NCBI RefSeq assembly: GCF_900197595.1
Contig: NZ_FZLO01000002.1
Coordinates: forward strand, 124,001 to 188,000
Reading direction: 5' to 3'
DNA length: 64,000 nucleotides
Source: Scatolibacter rhodanostii
GTDB taxonomy: Bacteria > Bacillota > Clostridia > Oscillospirales > Acutalibacteraceae
Shown here: piece after piece, positions 47,599-57,304 of the stretch
Numbering within the stretch: position 1 is the first letter of the stretch
Layout of the letters: the number at the start of each line of letters is the position of its first letter
Position numbers and translations under genes: made by a program
Notes under the pieces: generated by a model
Seen by the model: only the letters and a program-made list of their open reading frames with translations
The model's database searches: none
What the model was told of the DNA's origin: nothing

Positions 47599-49770
47599 AT
47601 GCAGTGGAAAGCAAATTGGATTAAACCGATAGAAGACTTTGGCGATATTTGCCCCCTCTTTTCTAAAGAATTTATCTCTGACCGTCCTATAAAAGCAGCA
47701 AAACTATTTATTACGTCTTTGGGTGTCTATGAAGCCGTCTTGAATGGAAATCGAATTGGCAATTTTGTACTGGCACCCGGCTGGACCTCTTATGCAAAAA
47801 GATTGCAATATCAAGAATATGACGTAACTTCCTTGCTAAGCACCCATAACCAAATTTCAGTTACCGTCGGAAAAGGCTGGTATAGAAGCAGATTGGGCTG
47901 GGAAAGCTTTCCTGAGCAAAAAAAGCTGCAAGCGGCACCTGCTGCTTTTTTGGCACAGCTCGAAATCTTTTTTCAAGACGGAACTACCACGATGATTTGT
48001 TCCGATAACAGCTGGCTTTGCGGAAAAAGTAATGTTCTTTTTTCAGAAATCTATGACGGTGAGACCTATGATGCCTCTTATTTGCCCGTCGCCAACAGTC
48101 CCGTTGAAACTTTTGAAGGGCCATTTTCTACTTTAATAGAACAACAGGGCGAGGACATTTGTGAACAAGAACAGCTAAGGCCGGCAAGGCGATTCCAAAC
48201 TCCCAAAGGAGAATGGGTGTTTGATTTTGGTCAGGAAGTCACTGGCTATGTAGAAATCAATCTAACGGCCAAAGCAGGCGATAAAGTTGTGTTATCACAC
48301 GCAGAAGTTATGGATAAGGACGGCAATTTTTATACTGAAAACTATCGCAGTGCAAAAGCAAAATATTGCTATGTCTGCAAAGATGGCAAGCAAACTTATA
48401 AACCTAAACTTACCTTTTTTGGATTCCGTTATATCCGTGTTGACCAGTTCCCAAACGGTACTCAATCTGCTAATCTTGAGAATTTCAGTGCCATTGTGGT
48501 ACACTCTGCCCTCAAACGTACCGGCCATCTAAGTTGCTCTAATCCCCTTTTAAACCAGCTCTTCGAAAATATCATCTGGGGACAAAAAGGCAACTTCTTA
48601 GATATTCCTACCGACTGTCCTCAAAGAGATGAACGCTTAGGCTGGACAGGTGATGCTCAAGTCTTTGTTAAAACAGCTGCGCTCAATTTTAATGTCGAGA
48701 AATTTTTCACCAAATGGTTGTCTGATATGTCTGCCGACCAAGAAGAAGACGGGCGAATCGGTCATGTAATCCCCGACATTATAAAAGACGGAGGCAGTGC
48801 TGCTTGGGGAGATGCTGCTGTTATTTGTCCTTGGGAGATTTATCTTGCCTATGGAAACACACAAATTTTATCCAATCAGTTTAATTGCATGAAAAAATGG
48901 ATAGACTATATCACCTCCCATACGCAAGATAAGAATCTTTGGACAGGCGGCACTCATTTTGGAGATTGGTTGGGTTTAGATGCTCCTGTAGGAAGCTATA
49001 AGGGTTCTAGCCGAGAAGATTTTATCGCCTCTGCTTTTTATGCTTACTCCACTTCACTTGTGATAAAGGCTGGCAAAATATTAGGAGAAGATGTCAGCCA
49101 ATATAAAGTATTATACAAAAATATTACTTCCGCTTTTCAAAATACTTATCCCGAATATATGACACAAACAGAATGTGTCCTGGCAGCACATTTCAAATTG
49201 GCACCTGATTGTCAATCTGCTGCCGACCAATTGGCCGACATGATTCGAGAAAGCGGAATCAAACTGCAAACTGGTTTTGTAGGAACACCTTATCTTTTGC
49301 ATGTATTGAGTGACTATGGCCACACAGAACTGGCTTATTCTCTGCTACTTCGTGAGCAATATCCTTCATGGCTTTATCCCGTCACAAAAGGGGCCACGAC
49401 CATTTGGGAACACTGGGATGGCATTATGGAAAATGGAGATTTTTGGAGTCCTGATATGAATTCTTATAACCACTATGCCTATGGAGCCGTAGCAGACTGG
49501 GTATATGGAACTGCTGCCGGAATTAAAACAGATGAAAATGCCCCAGGTTATGAAAAAGTCATTATTTGTCCTAATCCCGATCAACGCCTAACTTGGCTAA
49601 AAGCTTCTCTAGAAACCAAACATGGATTGATTCGCTCCGAATGGAAGAAAAAAGATGACGTTTGGCAGTATGAAATTGAAACCCCTACGAACACATCTGT
49701 TTCTATTGCCAATCAAACCTACGAAGTAAAAAAAGGAACTTACATTTTTTATAGTGCCTGTGATAAATAG
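47599..49770 (+). CDS. GH78 alpha-L-rhamnosidase
   Basis: A 723-residue glycoside hydrolase that releases terminal alpha-L-rhamnose. N-terminal beta domains (KLFITSLGVYEAVLNGNRIG) are followed by an (alpha/alpha)6 barrel. The conserved DCPQRDERLGWTGDAQVF segment near residue 338 holds catalytic acids of GH78, and WEHWDG occurs later. There is no signal peptide, so it acts in the cytoplasm on imported rhamnosides (for example from flavonoids). GGGAGG precedes the ATG; an AraC regulator is divergent. Confidence 0.93.
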   Translation: MQWKANWIKPIEDFGDICPLFSKEFISDRPIKAAKLFITSLGVYEAVLNGNRIGNFVLAPGWTSYAKRLQYQEYDVTSLLSTHNQISVTVGKGWYRSRLGWESFPEQKKLQAAPAAFLAQLEIFFQDGTTTMICSDNSWLCGKSNVLFSEIYDGETYDASYLPVANSPVETFEGPFSTLIEQQGEDICEQEQLRPARRFQTPKGEWVFDFGQEVTGYVEINLTAKAGDKVVLSHAEVMDKDGNFYTENYRSAKAKYCYVCKDGKQTYKPKLTFFGFRYIRVDQFPNGTQSANLENFSAIVVHSALKRTGHLSCSNPLLNQLFENIIWGQKGNFLDIPTDCPQRDERLGWTGDAQVFVKTAALNFNVEKFFTKWLSDMSADQEEDGRIGHVIPDIIKDGGSAAWGDAAVICPWEIYLAYGNTQILSNQFNCMKKWIDYITSHTQDKNLWTGGTHFGDWLGLDAPVGSYKGSSREDFIASAFYAYSTSLVIKAGKILGEDVSQYKVLYKNITSAFQNTYPEYMTQTECVLAAHFKLAPDCQSAADQLADMIRESGIKLQTGFVGTPYLLHVLSDYGHTELAYSLLLREQYPSWLYPVTKGATTIWEHWDGIMENGDFWSPDMNSYNHYAYGAVADWVYGTAAGIKTDENAPGYEKVIICPNPDQRLTWLKASLETKHGLIRSEWKKKDDVWQYEIETPTNTSVSIANQTYEVKKGTYIFYSACDK

Positions 49771-49910
49771 GCCTATCGTTTTTCACTATATTTATCTTAA
49801 AATTTAAAATTTTTGCCATTATTATCGCACTATTTTACTTTAATGAATTGCCAATCGTTGCTTCTCATAATCCTTTTTTCTTCGGTTATGCTAACTGCGA
49901 GGTGATTAAA

Positions 49911-50063
49911 ATGAGTTCTAAAAAAAGAGTCTTTCTTCTAAATCGAGAAGAAGATTACGAAAGACCAATTCCTGAAGACATTTACCCTGCCATTGACTCT
50001 GATTTAGCAAGAGATAATCTTGAAAATCATTTTCCTACGGCTGATTTAGAAGATTTAACATGA
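49911..50063 (+). CDS. Small acidic protein of unknown function
   Basis: A 50-residue acidic protein (MSSKKRVFLLNREEDYERPI at the start, ADLEDLT at the end). GCGAGGTGA lies seven bases before the ATG and a two-way terminator follows. I recognise no family. Small acidic proteins like this occur near spore-surface genes, but this is only position. Confidence 0.5.
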   Translation: MSSKKRVFLLNREEDYERPIPEDIYPAIDSDLARDNLENHFPTADLEDLT

Positions 50064-50080
50064 CTCTTCCATAAAAATGA

Positions 50081-50113
50081 AAAGCGCATAAATCTTATAG
50101 ATTTATGCGCTTT
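50081..50113. terminator. Two-way terminator
   Basis: AAAGCGCATAAAT pairs perfectly with ATTTATGCGCTTT around a seven-base loop, between converging genes. Confidence 0.85.
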
Positions 50114-50161
50114 CTTGCACTTGCTTATAAAGTTTGAAAATTGCGATTGTCTCCAAAAACG

Positions 50162-52393
50162 TTATCTCATTGCACATAACCAAGGTGTTTTATGCAAACT
50201 TACATCGCTGACACTAATCGTCTGTCCAACAGAAAATCCAGAATTCAAATTTTGAGCTCTGAAGTTAATTGGCGGTGCGTCAATTACTGTATTCGTTCCG
50301 GCATCAATGGCGCCTAGTTCAGAAGCATTTACCTGATTGAAAACTGCTAAATAGTAAATATTTCTACCTACAACATTTGTTGCAGAAATGAGCGGCAAGG
50401 TAAATAATCCGCCTGAAATAGATGTCACCATATTGGTAATGCCAACAACAACCGCACTGGTGTTGGTTACCGCTTCCAAAATAGCCATTTGGAAACTACC
50501 CGTTCCTGCTCCTCTTTGTATCACATAAGCGGAAACGCTTGTAATTTCTCTGACATCTGCATCACCGCCAAAAGCAATTCCCCCGATTGCTTGGCTGTTA
50601 CCTCCTCCTTCATTGGGTGTAATGAAAGTAGAAATATTCCCCATACTGGTTGTCATCATACAATTATCTGCACTAGCAGCCGGTCCGGCTGGCCCGGTAG
50701 GCCCTGTGGGGCCTTCCAATGAATCTAACCATTGCTGCTGCGTTCCCACAAATCCTTCTGAGAGAGCTACTTGATAGGCACTAGGACCCGGAACACCTTG
50801 AGCTCCGGTGGGACCTTGCAGTCCTGTTGGGCCAATGGCGCCTTGTGGACCTGTCGGACCTTCTAGAGAAGCCAACCACTGTTGCTGTGTTCCCACAAAT
50901 CCTTCTGAGAGAGCCACTTGATAGGCACTAGGACCCGGAACACCCTGAGTACCTGTAGAGCCTTGGGGTCCTGTTGGACCAATGATACCTTGGGGTCCTG
51001 TCGGGCCTTCTAAAGAAGCCAACCATTGTTGCTGTGTTCCTACAAATCCTTCTGAAAGTGCAACTTGATAGGCACTAGCTCCCGGAACACCCTGCGCACC
51101 TGTAGGCCCTTGTACTCCAATTGAACCCGTTGCTCCTGTCGGTCCTGTTGGGCCTTGTGCTCCTGTCGGGCCTGGATCACCCTGTGCCCCCTGTATACCT
51201 TGTAAGCCTTGTGGGCCTGTTGCACCTTGCGCTCCAACTGTTCCTTGTATACCCTGTGCCCCTTGTGGACCTTGCGGCCCCGGCAATCCTTGAATCCCCT
51301 GTAAACCTGTCGCACCTCTCATTCCTTCAGTACCCTGCAAGCCAGTGCTGCCACGCAATCCAATTGTACCTGCTGGTCCCGCAGGACCTTGAGGCCCAGT
51401 TGGCCCTGGTTCTCCTTGCAGTCCTTGAATTCCTTGAATCCCTTGAGGACCTGTCGGGCCTGCCGGCCCTGGAATTCCCTGTTCACCCTGTGGGCCTACA
51501 GGACCTGTGGGGCCTTCTTCTCCCAGCGGTCCCTGAATTCCTTGCAGTCCCTGTAATCCGGCTGCGCCTGTTGGGCCTACATCACCTTGTAATCCTTGTG
51601 GGCCTTGCACACCTTGTGCTCCTTGCACACCCGCTACACCGGTTGGCCCTTGAATTCCCTGTGACCCTTGTGCTCCTGCCGGCCCCTGAATTCCTTGTGG
51701 ACCCTGTGCTCCTGTTGGTCCTTGCATTCCTATAGAACCTGTTGCTCCTTGCGGACCTGTTGCACCCCTTGCTCCGGTTGAGCCTTGTGGACCTGTCGGA
51801 CCTTGAATTCCCTGTAAACCTGTTGCACCTTGAGCACCTGTTGCGCCTCGTACGCCTTGTTGCCCCTGTAATCCTATAGGTCCTTGAATTCCTTGCAGAC
51901 CTTGAGCACCTTGAGAGCCTTGGGCACCTTGCGAACCGGTTGCACCTCGTATGCCTTGCAGTCCTTGTGCTCCTGTCGGTCCTTGTAATCCTATAGGCCC
52001 TGTTGCACCTTGTGAGCCTGTTGCACCCCGTGCACCTTGCGCTCCTTGTGCCCCAATAGGCCCCTGTGTACCTTGAGCACCCGTGTTACCTTGTGCTCCT
52101 GTCGCACCCCGTAAACCTTGCAACCCTTGCGGTCCAGTCGCGCCTTGCAACCCTATAGGACCCGTTGCACCCTGGGGTCCCATTGGGCCTTGTGCACCCT
52201 GTGCTCCTGTTGCTCCACGTATACCTTGTGGGCCTGTAGGACCGGTTGGCCCTGTAATTCCTGTACCGGGAGGACAGGGTGTTGGGCACGGCGAAGGACA
52301 TGGTGGAGGACATGGCGGAGGGCAAAAACAGTCAATTGAATTTAACTGTTCCTCTTGCATTTGCTCCTTCATCTTTGTCTGTAAAATTTTCAT
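50162..52393 (-). CDS. Large collagen-like exosporium protein
   Basis: A 743-residue protein. The N-terminus carries [19 protein letters not shown], echoing the Cys/Pro repeats of 12207. About 500 residues of Gly-X-Y triplets follow ([17 protein letters not shown] types). Within them are three nearly identical non-collagen inserts, [20 protein letters not shown] plus SLEG. The C-terminal 150 residues form a BclA-like domain ([20 protein letters not shown] and so on). It is probably a filament protein of the spore exosporium. The repeat array may vary in length by recombination. AGGAGATTT-type ribosome binding site on the minus strand. Confidence 0.85.
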   Translation of the reverse strand: MKILQTKMKEQMQEEQLNSIDCFCPPPCPPPCPSPCPTPCPPGTGITGPTGPTGPQGIRGATGAQGAQGPMGPQGATGPIGLQGATGPQGLQGLRGATGAQGNTGAQGTQGPIGAQGAQGARGATGSQGATGPIGLQGPTGAQGLQGIRGATGSQGAQGSQGAQGLQGIQGPIGLQGQQGVRGATGAQGATGLQGIQGPTGPQGSTGARGATGPQGATGSIGMQGPTGAQGPQGIQGPAGAQGSQGIQGPTGVAGVQGAQGVQGPQGLQGDVGPTGAAGLQGLQGIQGPLGEEGPTGPVGPQGEQGIPGPAGPTGPQGIQGIQGLQGEPGPTGPQGPAGPAGTIGLRGSTGLQGTEGMRGATGLQGIQGLPGPQGPQGAQGIQGTVGAQGATGPQGLQGIQGAQGDPGPTGAQGPTGPTGATGSIGVQGPTGAQGVPGASAYQVALSEGFVGTQQQWLASLEGPTGPQGIIGPTGPQGSTGTQGVPGPSAYQVALSEGFVGTQQQWLASLEGPTGPQGAIGPTGLQGPTGAQGVPGPSAYQVALSEGFVGTQQQWLDSLEGPTGPTGPAGPAASADNCMMTTSMGNISTFITPNEGGGNSQAIGGIAFGGDADVREITSVSAYVIQRGAGTGSFQMAILEAVTNTSAVVVGITNMVTSISGGLFTLPLISATNVVGRNIYYLAVFNQVNASELGAIDAGTNTVIDAPPINFRAQNLNSGFSVGQTISVSDVSLHKTPWLCAMR

Positions 52394-52567
52394 CTGCAGA
52401 AATCTCCTTTTGTCAATTGCTGCTTTTCATATGTTCATTAGCAAATATCTTGCTTTTTTATTCTATGCGGCCACATATAAAACGTTAATTCTTATATGAC
52501 AAAAAGAATGTTATTTCTACTGCTTTCTCTTTTTAAAAATTTTATTATACAACAATATTTATTTTTT

Positions 52568-52605
52568 TAAAAACCTCTGCACAAGTTAACTTGCAGAGGT
52601 TTTTA
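52568..52605 (-). terminator. Terminator of apbE
   Basis: AAAACCTCTGCA pairs with TGCAGAGGTTTT around a ten-base loop. On the minus strand a TTTTTAAAAAAAT tail follows. Confidence 0.75.
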
Positions 52606-52684
52606 AATTTGTACTATAAAAAGATTTCTTGGTTATTCCCATAATAGAAATTCCATCGTCTTAAAACTAAAAGATTATCTTCTA

Positions 52685-53743
52685 TCAATCGTTTCCTATT
52701 AGCTGATATTCTTGATTAATGTGCTTAAATTGATTTTTTAATCCGCTTGTTATGTACACCTCTTTCGCCTCTGTGACAAATACTGCTTCTGCATTATAAT
52801 CTTGAAGCAACGGTAGACTGCTCTCATATCCCAAGACAAAACACGCTTGTGCAAGAGCTTGGCTCAAAACTCCGCTTTCTGCTGTCACAGTTACCGAAAC
52901 CAATCCGCTTTCAGCTGGATATCCTGTTTTAGGGTCTAATATAGAATGATAAACCTTACCGTCTTCTTCAAAGTAATTCTGATAATTTGCCGCCGTAGAA
53001 ATAAACCCCGCCTGCATCGAAATTTTTCCTATTGTTTCTTCTCCCGATGGATTTTGAATCTCAATCTGCCACGGCAAGCCAAACCACTTTTCTCCAAACA
53101 AACCGATTGTGCTGCCCACCGTTATAACCGCACTTGAGGCTTTTTCTTCTTCATAAACTTTCACTGCCTCGTCGCAGGCAGCACCTTGTGCAATCAAACT
53201 TAAATCCAATGTAGTAGTCTTTGTCTTTAACGCTACCTGTGTCATTTTCTCATTAAAAAGAATATTGTTGTAATCGGTATAAGGCAGAATTTTCTGAATC
53301 AATTCATCTTGCGGAACCGTATTTTTTGCATCTCCAAAACCCCAAAGTCGACTCAGGGGAGCAATGGTCACATCAAAGGCACCTGCACTTTTTTCAGATA
53401 CTTCTCGACAAGTTTTTAAAATAGAAATGACATCTTCATCAATCGATAAAAAATTGGTTCCGGCATTTAAATTTAATCGTTCTACCTCACTGCCGGCTAT
53501 ACGCCAAGAAATTTTATTTTCCAGCATCGCAACTTTATCCGCAGCTTCTTCGGCGGCTTCTTCTCTATTCTTGCCGTATATTGTTTGATTCACATAAGAC
53601 TCCATTGAATAAGTAGTGACACTATAGCCAGGCGGTATAAACCACATAAAAACTGCTGTAATGATAAGAATAATGGCACCAACCCCAAGAAGAATCGTTA
53701 GTATTTTAAACTTGGAGGAAGAGGATGTGTTTGCTGTTTTCAT
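52685..53743 (-). CDS. apbE: FAD:protein FMN transferase (ApbE)
   Basis: A 352-residue ApbE protein. After an N-terminal membrane anchor (ILTILLGVGAIILIITAVFM) it shows GAFDVTIAPLSRLWGFGD, DLSLIAQGAACDEAVKVYEE and FISTAANYQNYF. ApbE attaches FMN covalently to threonine of partner proteins such as RnfD/RnfG, NqrC or fumarate-reductase-like proteins on the outer face of the membrane. No partner gene is adjacent. A divergent two-component system lies upstream. Confidence 0.88.
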   Translation of the reverse strand: MKTANTSSSSKFKILTILLGVGAIILIITAVFMWFIPPGYSVTTYSMESYVNQTIYGKNREEAAEEAADKVAMLENKISWRIAGSEVERLNLNAGTNFLSIDEDVISILKTCREVSEKSAGAFDVTIAPLSRLWGFGDAKNTVPQDELIQKILPYTDYNNILFNEKMTQVALKTKTTTLDLSLIAQGAACDEAVKVYEEEKASSAVITVGSTIGLFGEKWFGLPWQIEIQNPSGEETIGKISMQAGFISTAANYQNYFEEDGKVYHSILDPKTGYPAESGLVSVTVTAESGVLSQALAQACFVLGYESSLPLLQDYNAEAVFVTEAKEVYITSGLKNQFKHINQEYQLIGND

Positions 53744-54091
53744 ATTTTCTCCCTTTGTTTTATTTTTCGGTGTAGCTATTAAACTACTAAAAACATCTTA
53801 AGTTTAGCACAAATAGAAGCATAAAAAAAGAATATTGGGTAGTCTTTGCGTTTTCTTTTCTACTTTAAAATTGAAAAACACTTTATTTTGCAGTAAAATA
53901 ATAAACAAGGCTATCATTCTAGATAAATCTTTATTTTTAACTTTGCTAACCCTGCTTTCACACAATCTTCACATCATTTTTTTATACTATTCTATTATAT
54001 TGCAGATTAACACACTTCTTAAAATATACTTTTATTCAGTAAAATCAGCACTATGGTATTTTACCATTTTCGAATAAACAGGAGGTCTATC
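53744..54091. other. Divergent intergenic region
   Basis: About 350 very AT-rich bases between apbE and the response-regulator gene. It probably holds both promoters. GGAGGTC precedes the response-regulator start. I see no ORF or repeats. Confidence 0.4.
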
Positions 54092-54772
54092 ATGTATCAT
54101 ATTTTGGTTGTCGATGATGAGGATAAAATTCGCTCACTAATTCGCAAATATGCTGAATTTGAGGGGCATACCGTAACAGAAGCTGCCAATGGTATGCAGG
54201 CTGTAGAGATTTGCCGTCAAAAGCCACACGGTTTTGATATTATTATTATGGATGTCATGATGCCTGAATTAGACGGCTTTTCTGCTGTAGAAGAAATCCG
54301 CAAAGTTTCCGTCACCCCCGTTTTAATGCTTTCTGCACGAGGCGAAGAATATGATAAAATTTATGGCTTTAAATTAGGCATTGATGATTATGTTGTAAAA
54401 CCTTTTTCGCCTAAAGAGTTGATGATGCGAATTTCCGCTATTATGAATCGCATTCATCCTACAAAAGAAACGGCTCTGCATCAAACTGTCTCTTTTGAAG
54501 GTTTAGTTATCGATTTCGATGCCCGCATTGTCACGATAGACGGCCAGCGAGCCGAGCTCTCTCCGAAAGAATACGAGCTTTTGTTATATCTTGTCAACAA
54601 CAAAAATATTGCGCTGACCCGTGAAAAGCTCATTACCAATGTTTGGGGCTATGATTTTTATGGCGATGATCGCACCTTAGACACTCACATCAAATTGCTT
54701 CGCAAAAGTCTTGGCGTTTATAGCAAATTCATTGTCACTTTGCGGGGTGTCGGTTACAGGTTTGAATCATGA
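54092..54772 (+). CDS. OmpR/PhoB-family response regulator
   Basis: A 226-residue response regulator. The receiver domain has the acidic pair in ILVVDDEDK, the phospho-acceptor Asp in IIIMDVMMPE and the conserved Lys in VVKPFSPKE. The C-terminal winged helix (ELSPKEYELLLYLVNNKNIA and VWGYDFYGDDRTLDTHIKLL) is of OmpR type. ATG 54092 follows AGGAGG. It overlaps the histidine kinase gene by four bases. The signal is unknown. Confidence 0.93.
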   Translation: MYHILVVDDEDKIRSLIRKYAEFEGHTVTEAANGMQAVEICRQKPHGFDIIIMDVMMPELDGFSAVEEIRKVSVTPVLMLSARGEEYDKIYGFKLGIDDYVVKPFSPKELMMRISAIMNRIHPTKETALHQTVSFEGLVIDFDARIVTIDGQRAELSPKEYELLLYLVNNKNIALTREKLITNVWGYDFYGDDRTLDTHIKLLRKSLGVYSKFIVTLRGVGYRFES

Positions 54773-56265
54773 AAACAAAAAAGAAAATCATCAAATTAAC
54801 CGGAGATGACGGGCCTACAGCCGTGTTTTTATCCACTCAAGCCCGTCCTCACCGTTTCAAAATCCGCACCCAGCTTTTACTTGGATTTTTGGCTTTTACC
54901 ATAATTATCGGCATTCTGCTTTGGGTATTTCAAATCCTTTTCTTAAATACCTTTTATAGCAATATCAAAAAAGCGGAGGTACGGTCAGCGGCTGAAAAAA
55001 TTGCCGCCAACTTAGATAACGACAACCTAGATGACATTCTAAGAGAGCTGGTTCTTACGAAAGATATCAATCTTTTGGTTGCCAATAGTCGAGGAAAACG
55101 GTTGTATGGCTATAGCACCAGCGCCGACTTTCTAACCAATTATATTGAAAGCTACAATGCCTATGATTTGATGCATATTTTTAACTTGGCACGCTCTGAC
55201 AACGGACAGGTCATGCAGACCTATGAGCGCACTTTAACAGGCGACGATCGAAACGGCATTATTTGGGCTTCCACTCCCAAAGATAGCGAGGGCAATGATT
55301 ACCTGATTCTGCTTGAGGTGCAAATTACACCGGTAGATGCCACTGTAGATACCTTAAAAATCCAGCTTTTTTGTGTGACTATCGTCATGATTTTATTGGG
55401 CAGCACATTGGCTGTTTGGATTTCTTCTCGCTTAACCAAACCAATTGAATCGATTAATCAGGGCGCTAAACAAATGGCTGGCGGAGATTATGCTACTCAC
55501 TTTACTGAAATTGGCAGCCGCGAAACCTGTGAACTAGCTGAAACACTGAACTACACAGCCGGTGAACTGTCTAAAGTAGAGGCACTTCGACATGAGCTTT
55601 TGGCCAATGTCTCACACGATTTACGCACACCACTGACGATGATTCAGGGATACAGCGAAGTGATGCGTGACTTGCCGGGTGAAAACACTCCCGAAAATGT
55701 GCAAATTATTATTGATGAGGCTGCTAGACTCAATGCCCTTGTGAACGACCTGCTAGATTTATCTCGATTAGAAGCAGGAGCAAACCCGTTGCACCTGACC
55801 ACCTTCAATATTACACAAAGCGTTCGAGAAACTCTTAAGAGATATGAAAAGCTAAGTGATTTTATCTTTGTCTTTACCCCTGATGAAGATTTATTTGTCC
55901 ATGCAGATGAACTCAAAATTTCTCAAGTTCTCTATAATTTAATTAACAACGCTATTCATTACAGCCGGAACGAGAAAATGATTACCATTCTACAAGAACA
56001 TCTACCCGAAAATAAAGTGCGAATCTCTGTTGTTGACAAAGGAGAAGGCATTCCTGCTGATAAACTAAAAGATATTTGGGAACGCTATTTTAAGATTGAC
56101 AAAGAGCATCGACAGTCACAAACCGGCACCGGTATTGGACTTTCCATTGTCAAAAACATTCTCTCTTTGCATGGAGGCGATTACGGTGTCAACAGCCTTG
56201 ACGGAATTGGCAGCACCTTTTGGTTTGAACTTTCTCTTTCGAATATAGATGAACAAATTATTTGA
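54769..56265 (+). CDS. HAMP-domain sensor histidine kinase
   Basis: A 498-residue kinase, partner of the response regulator just upstream (ATGA overlap). Two membrane segments (about 35-60 and 200-222) flank an extracellular sensor of about 140 residues. HAMP follows, then H-box NVSHDLRTPLTMIQ, N-box NLINNAIHYS, G1 VVDKGEGIP and G2 GTGIGLSIVK. The stimulus cannot be inferred; the extracellular domain has no recognised fold. Confidence 0.92.
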   Translation: MKTKKKIIKLTGDDGPTAVFLSTQARPHRFKIRTQLLLGFLAFTIIIGILLWVFQILFLNTFYSNIKKAEVRSAAEKIAANLDNDNLDDILRELVLTKDINLLVANSRGKRLYGYSTSADFLTNYIESYNAYDLMHIFNLARSDNGQVMQTYERTLTGDDRNGIIWASTPKDSEGNDYLILLEVQITPVDATVDTLKIQLFCVTIVMILLGSTLAVWISSRLTKPIESINQGAKQMAGGDYATHFTEIGSRETCELAETLNYTAGELSKVEALRHELLANVSHDLRTPLTMIQGYSEVMRDLPGENTPENVQIIIDEAARLNALVNDLLDLSRLEAGANPLHLTTFNITQSVRETLKRYEKLSDFIFVFTPDEDLFVHADELKISQVLYNLINNAIHYSRNEKMITILQEHLPENKVRISVVDKGEGIPADKLKDIWERYFKIDKEHRQSQTGTGIGLSIVKNILSLHGGDYGVNSLDGIGSTFWFELSLSNIDEQII

Positions 56266-56358
56266 CATTATCCCTTAAAAGTCATATCATTAAAGAGTAT
56301 AAATTCAGGTGAGTGAATCGCACCCACCTTTAAGTCTATAAAGTAAGGATGATTAAAT

Positions 56359-57198
56359 ATGGCAGATTGTAAACCGACAGATTGTTCCAGCTGCGGTGAA
56401 ACTTGTTCTTCTCGCAAAAGCGAACCGCAAAGCTTAAAAATCCCTCCTCATTCGTTGAGCAAAATCAAAAAAGTAATCGGCGTGGTTAGTGGCAAAGGCG
56501 GCGTCGGAAAGTCACTAGTGACCTCTCTCATGGCCGTAGGTATGCAGCGTCGCGATTATCGCACTGCTATTTTAGATGCTGATATTACCGGTCCGTCCAT
56601 CCCCAAAGCGTTTGGGCTGAAAGAAAAAGCACAAGCCACAGAAGATTCTTTGCTACCTGTCACCACCAAAACTGGCATTGACGTCATGAGCATCAATCTT
56701 TTATTAGATGAAGAAACCGCTCCCGTTGTATGGAGAGGGCCTGTTATTGCCGGCGTTCTTCAGCAATTTTGGAAAGACGTCATTTGGAAAGATGTCGACT
56801 TTATGTTTGTCGATATGCCTCCCGGAACTGGCGATGTTCCTTTAACTGTGTTCCAATCCTTCCCTGTTGACGGCATTATTATTGTGGCTTCTCCGCAAGA
56901 ATTGGTTTCTATGGTGGTTGCCAAAGCCGTTGAAATGGCAAATATGATGAATATTCCGATTCTTGGCTTGGTCGAGAACATGAGCTATGCTCTTTGCCCT
57001 GACTGCGGCAAGCACATCAACATCTTCGGTGAAAGCCATGTAGACGAGATTGCCGCTAAATATAATTTGCCGATTCTCGCTAAAATGCCGATTGACCCTG
57101 TTGTTGCTTCTTCATGCGACCGCGGTGTGGTTGAATTGGTTGATAAAGACTGGCTTGACAAAGCAATTGATAAGGTCGAAGCTCTGCTGACTGAATAA
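56359..57198 (+). CDS. Mrp/NBP35-family ATP-binding protein
   Basis: A 279-residue P-loop ATPase implicated in iron-sulfur cluster transfer. The N-terminus has a CKPTDCSSCGETC cysteine cluster, then the deviant Walker A GKGGVGKS, VDMPPGTGD, and a C-terminal YALCPDCGKH CxxC motif that bridges a 4Fe-4S cluster in dimers. These are standard Mrp/ApbC features. TAAGGATG-type ribosome binding site. Terminator follows. Confidence 0.9.
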   Translation: MADCKPTDCSSCGETCSSRKSEPQSLKIPPHSLSKIKKVIGVVSGKGGVGKSLVTSLMAVGMQRRDYRTAILDADITGPSIPKAFGLKEKAQATEDSLLPVTTKTGIDVMSINLLLDEETAPVVWRGPVIAGVLQQFWKDVIWKDVDFMFVDMPPGTGDVPLTVFQSFPVDGIIIVASPQELVSMVVAKAVEMANMMNIPILGLVENMSYALCPDCGKHINIFGESHVDEIAAKYNLPILAKMPIDPVVASSCDRGVVELVDKDWLDKAIDKVEALLTE

Positions 57199-57218
57199 TC
57201 TATTTCATACAAAAGCAA

Positions 57219-57264
57219 AAGCGCCGCATTGCCTGCGACTAAATGCGGCAATACGGCGCTTATT
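57219..57264 (+). terminator. Terminator after mrp
   Basis: AAGCGCCGCATTGCC pairs with GGCAATACGGCGCTT (one wobble), followed by TATT. Confidence 0.8.
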
Positions 57265-57304
57265 CTGTACTATTTTCAAAATGATGTCTAGGAAGGATAA
57301 AAGA

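Noticed and set aside
51121-51735. 204-codon plus-strand ORF opposite the large collagen gene
   Set aside because: Same artefact of repetitive GC-rich triplets; composition is leucine/proline-valine low complexity with no start signal.
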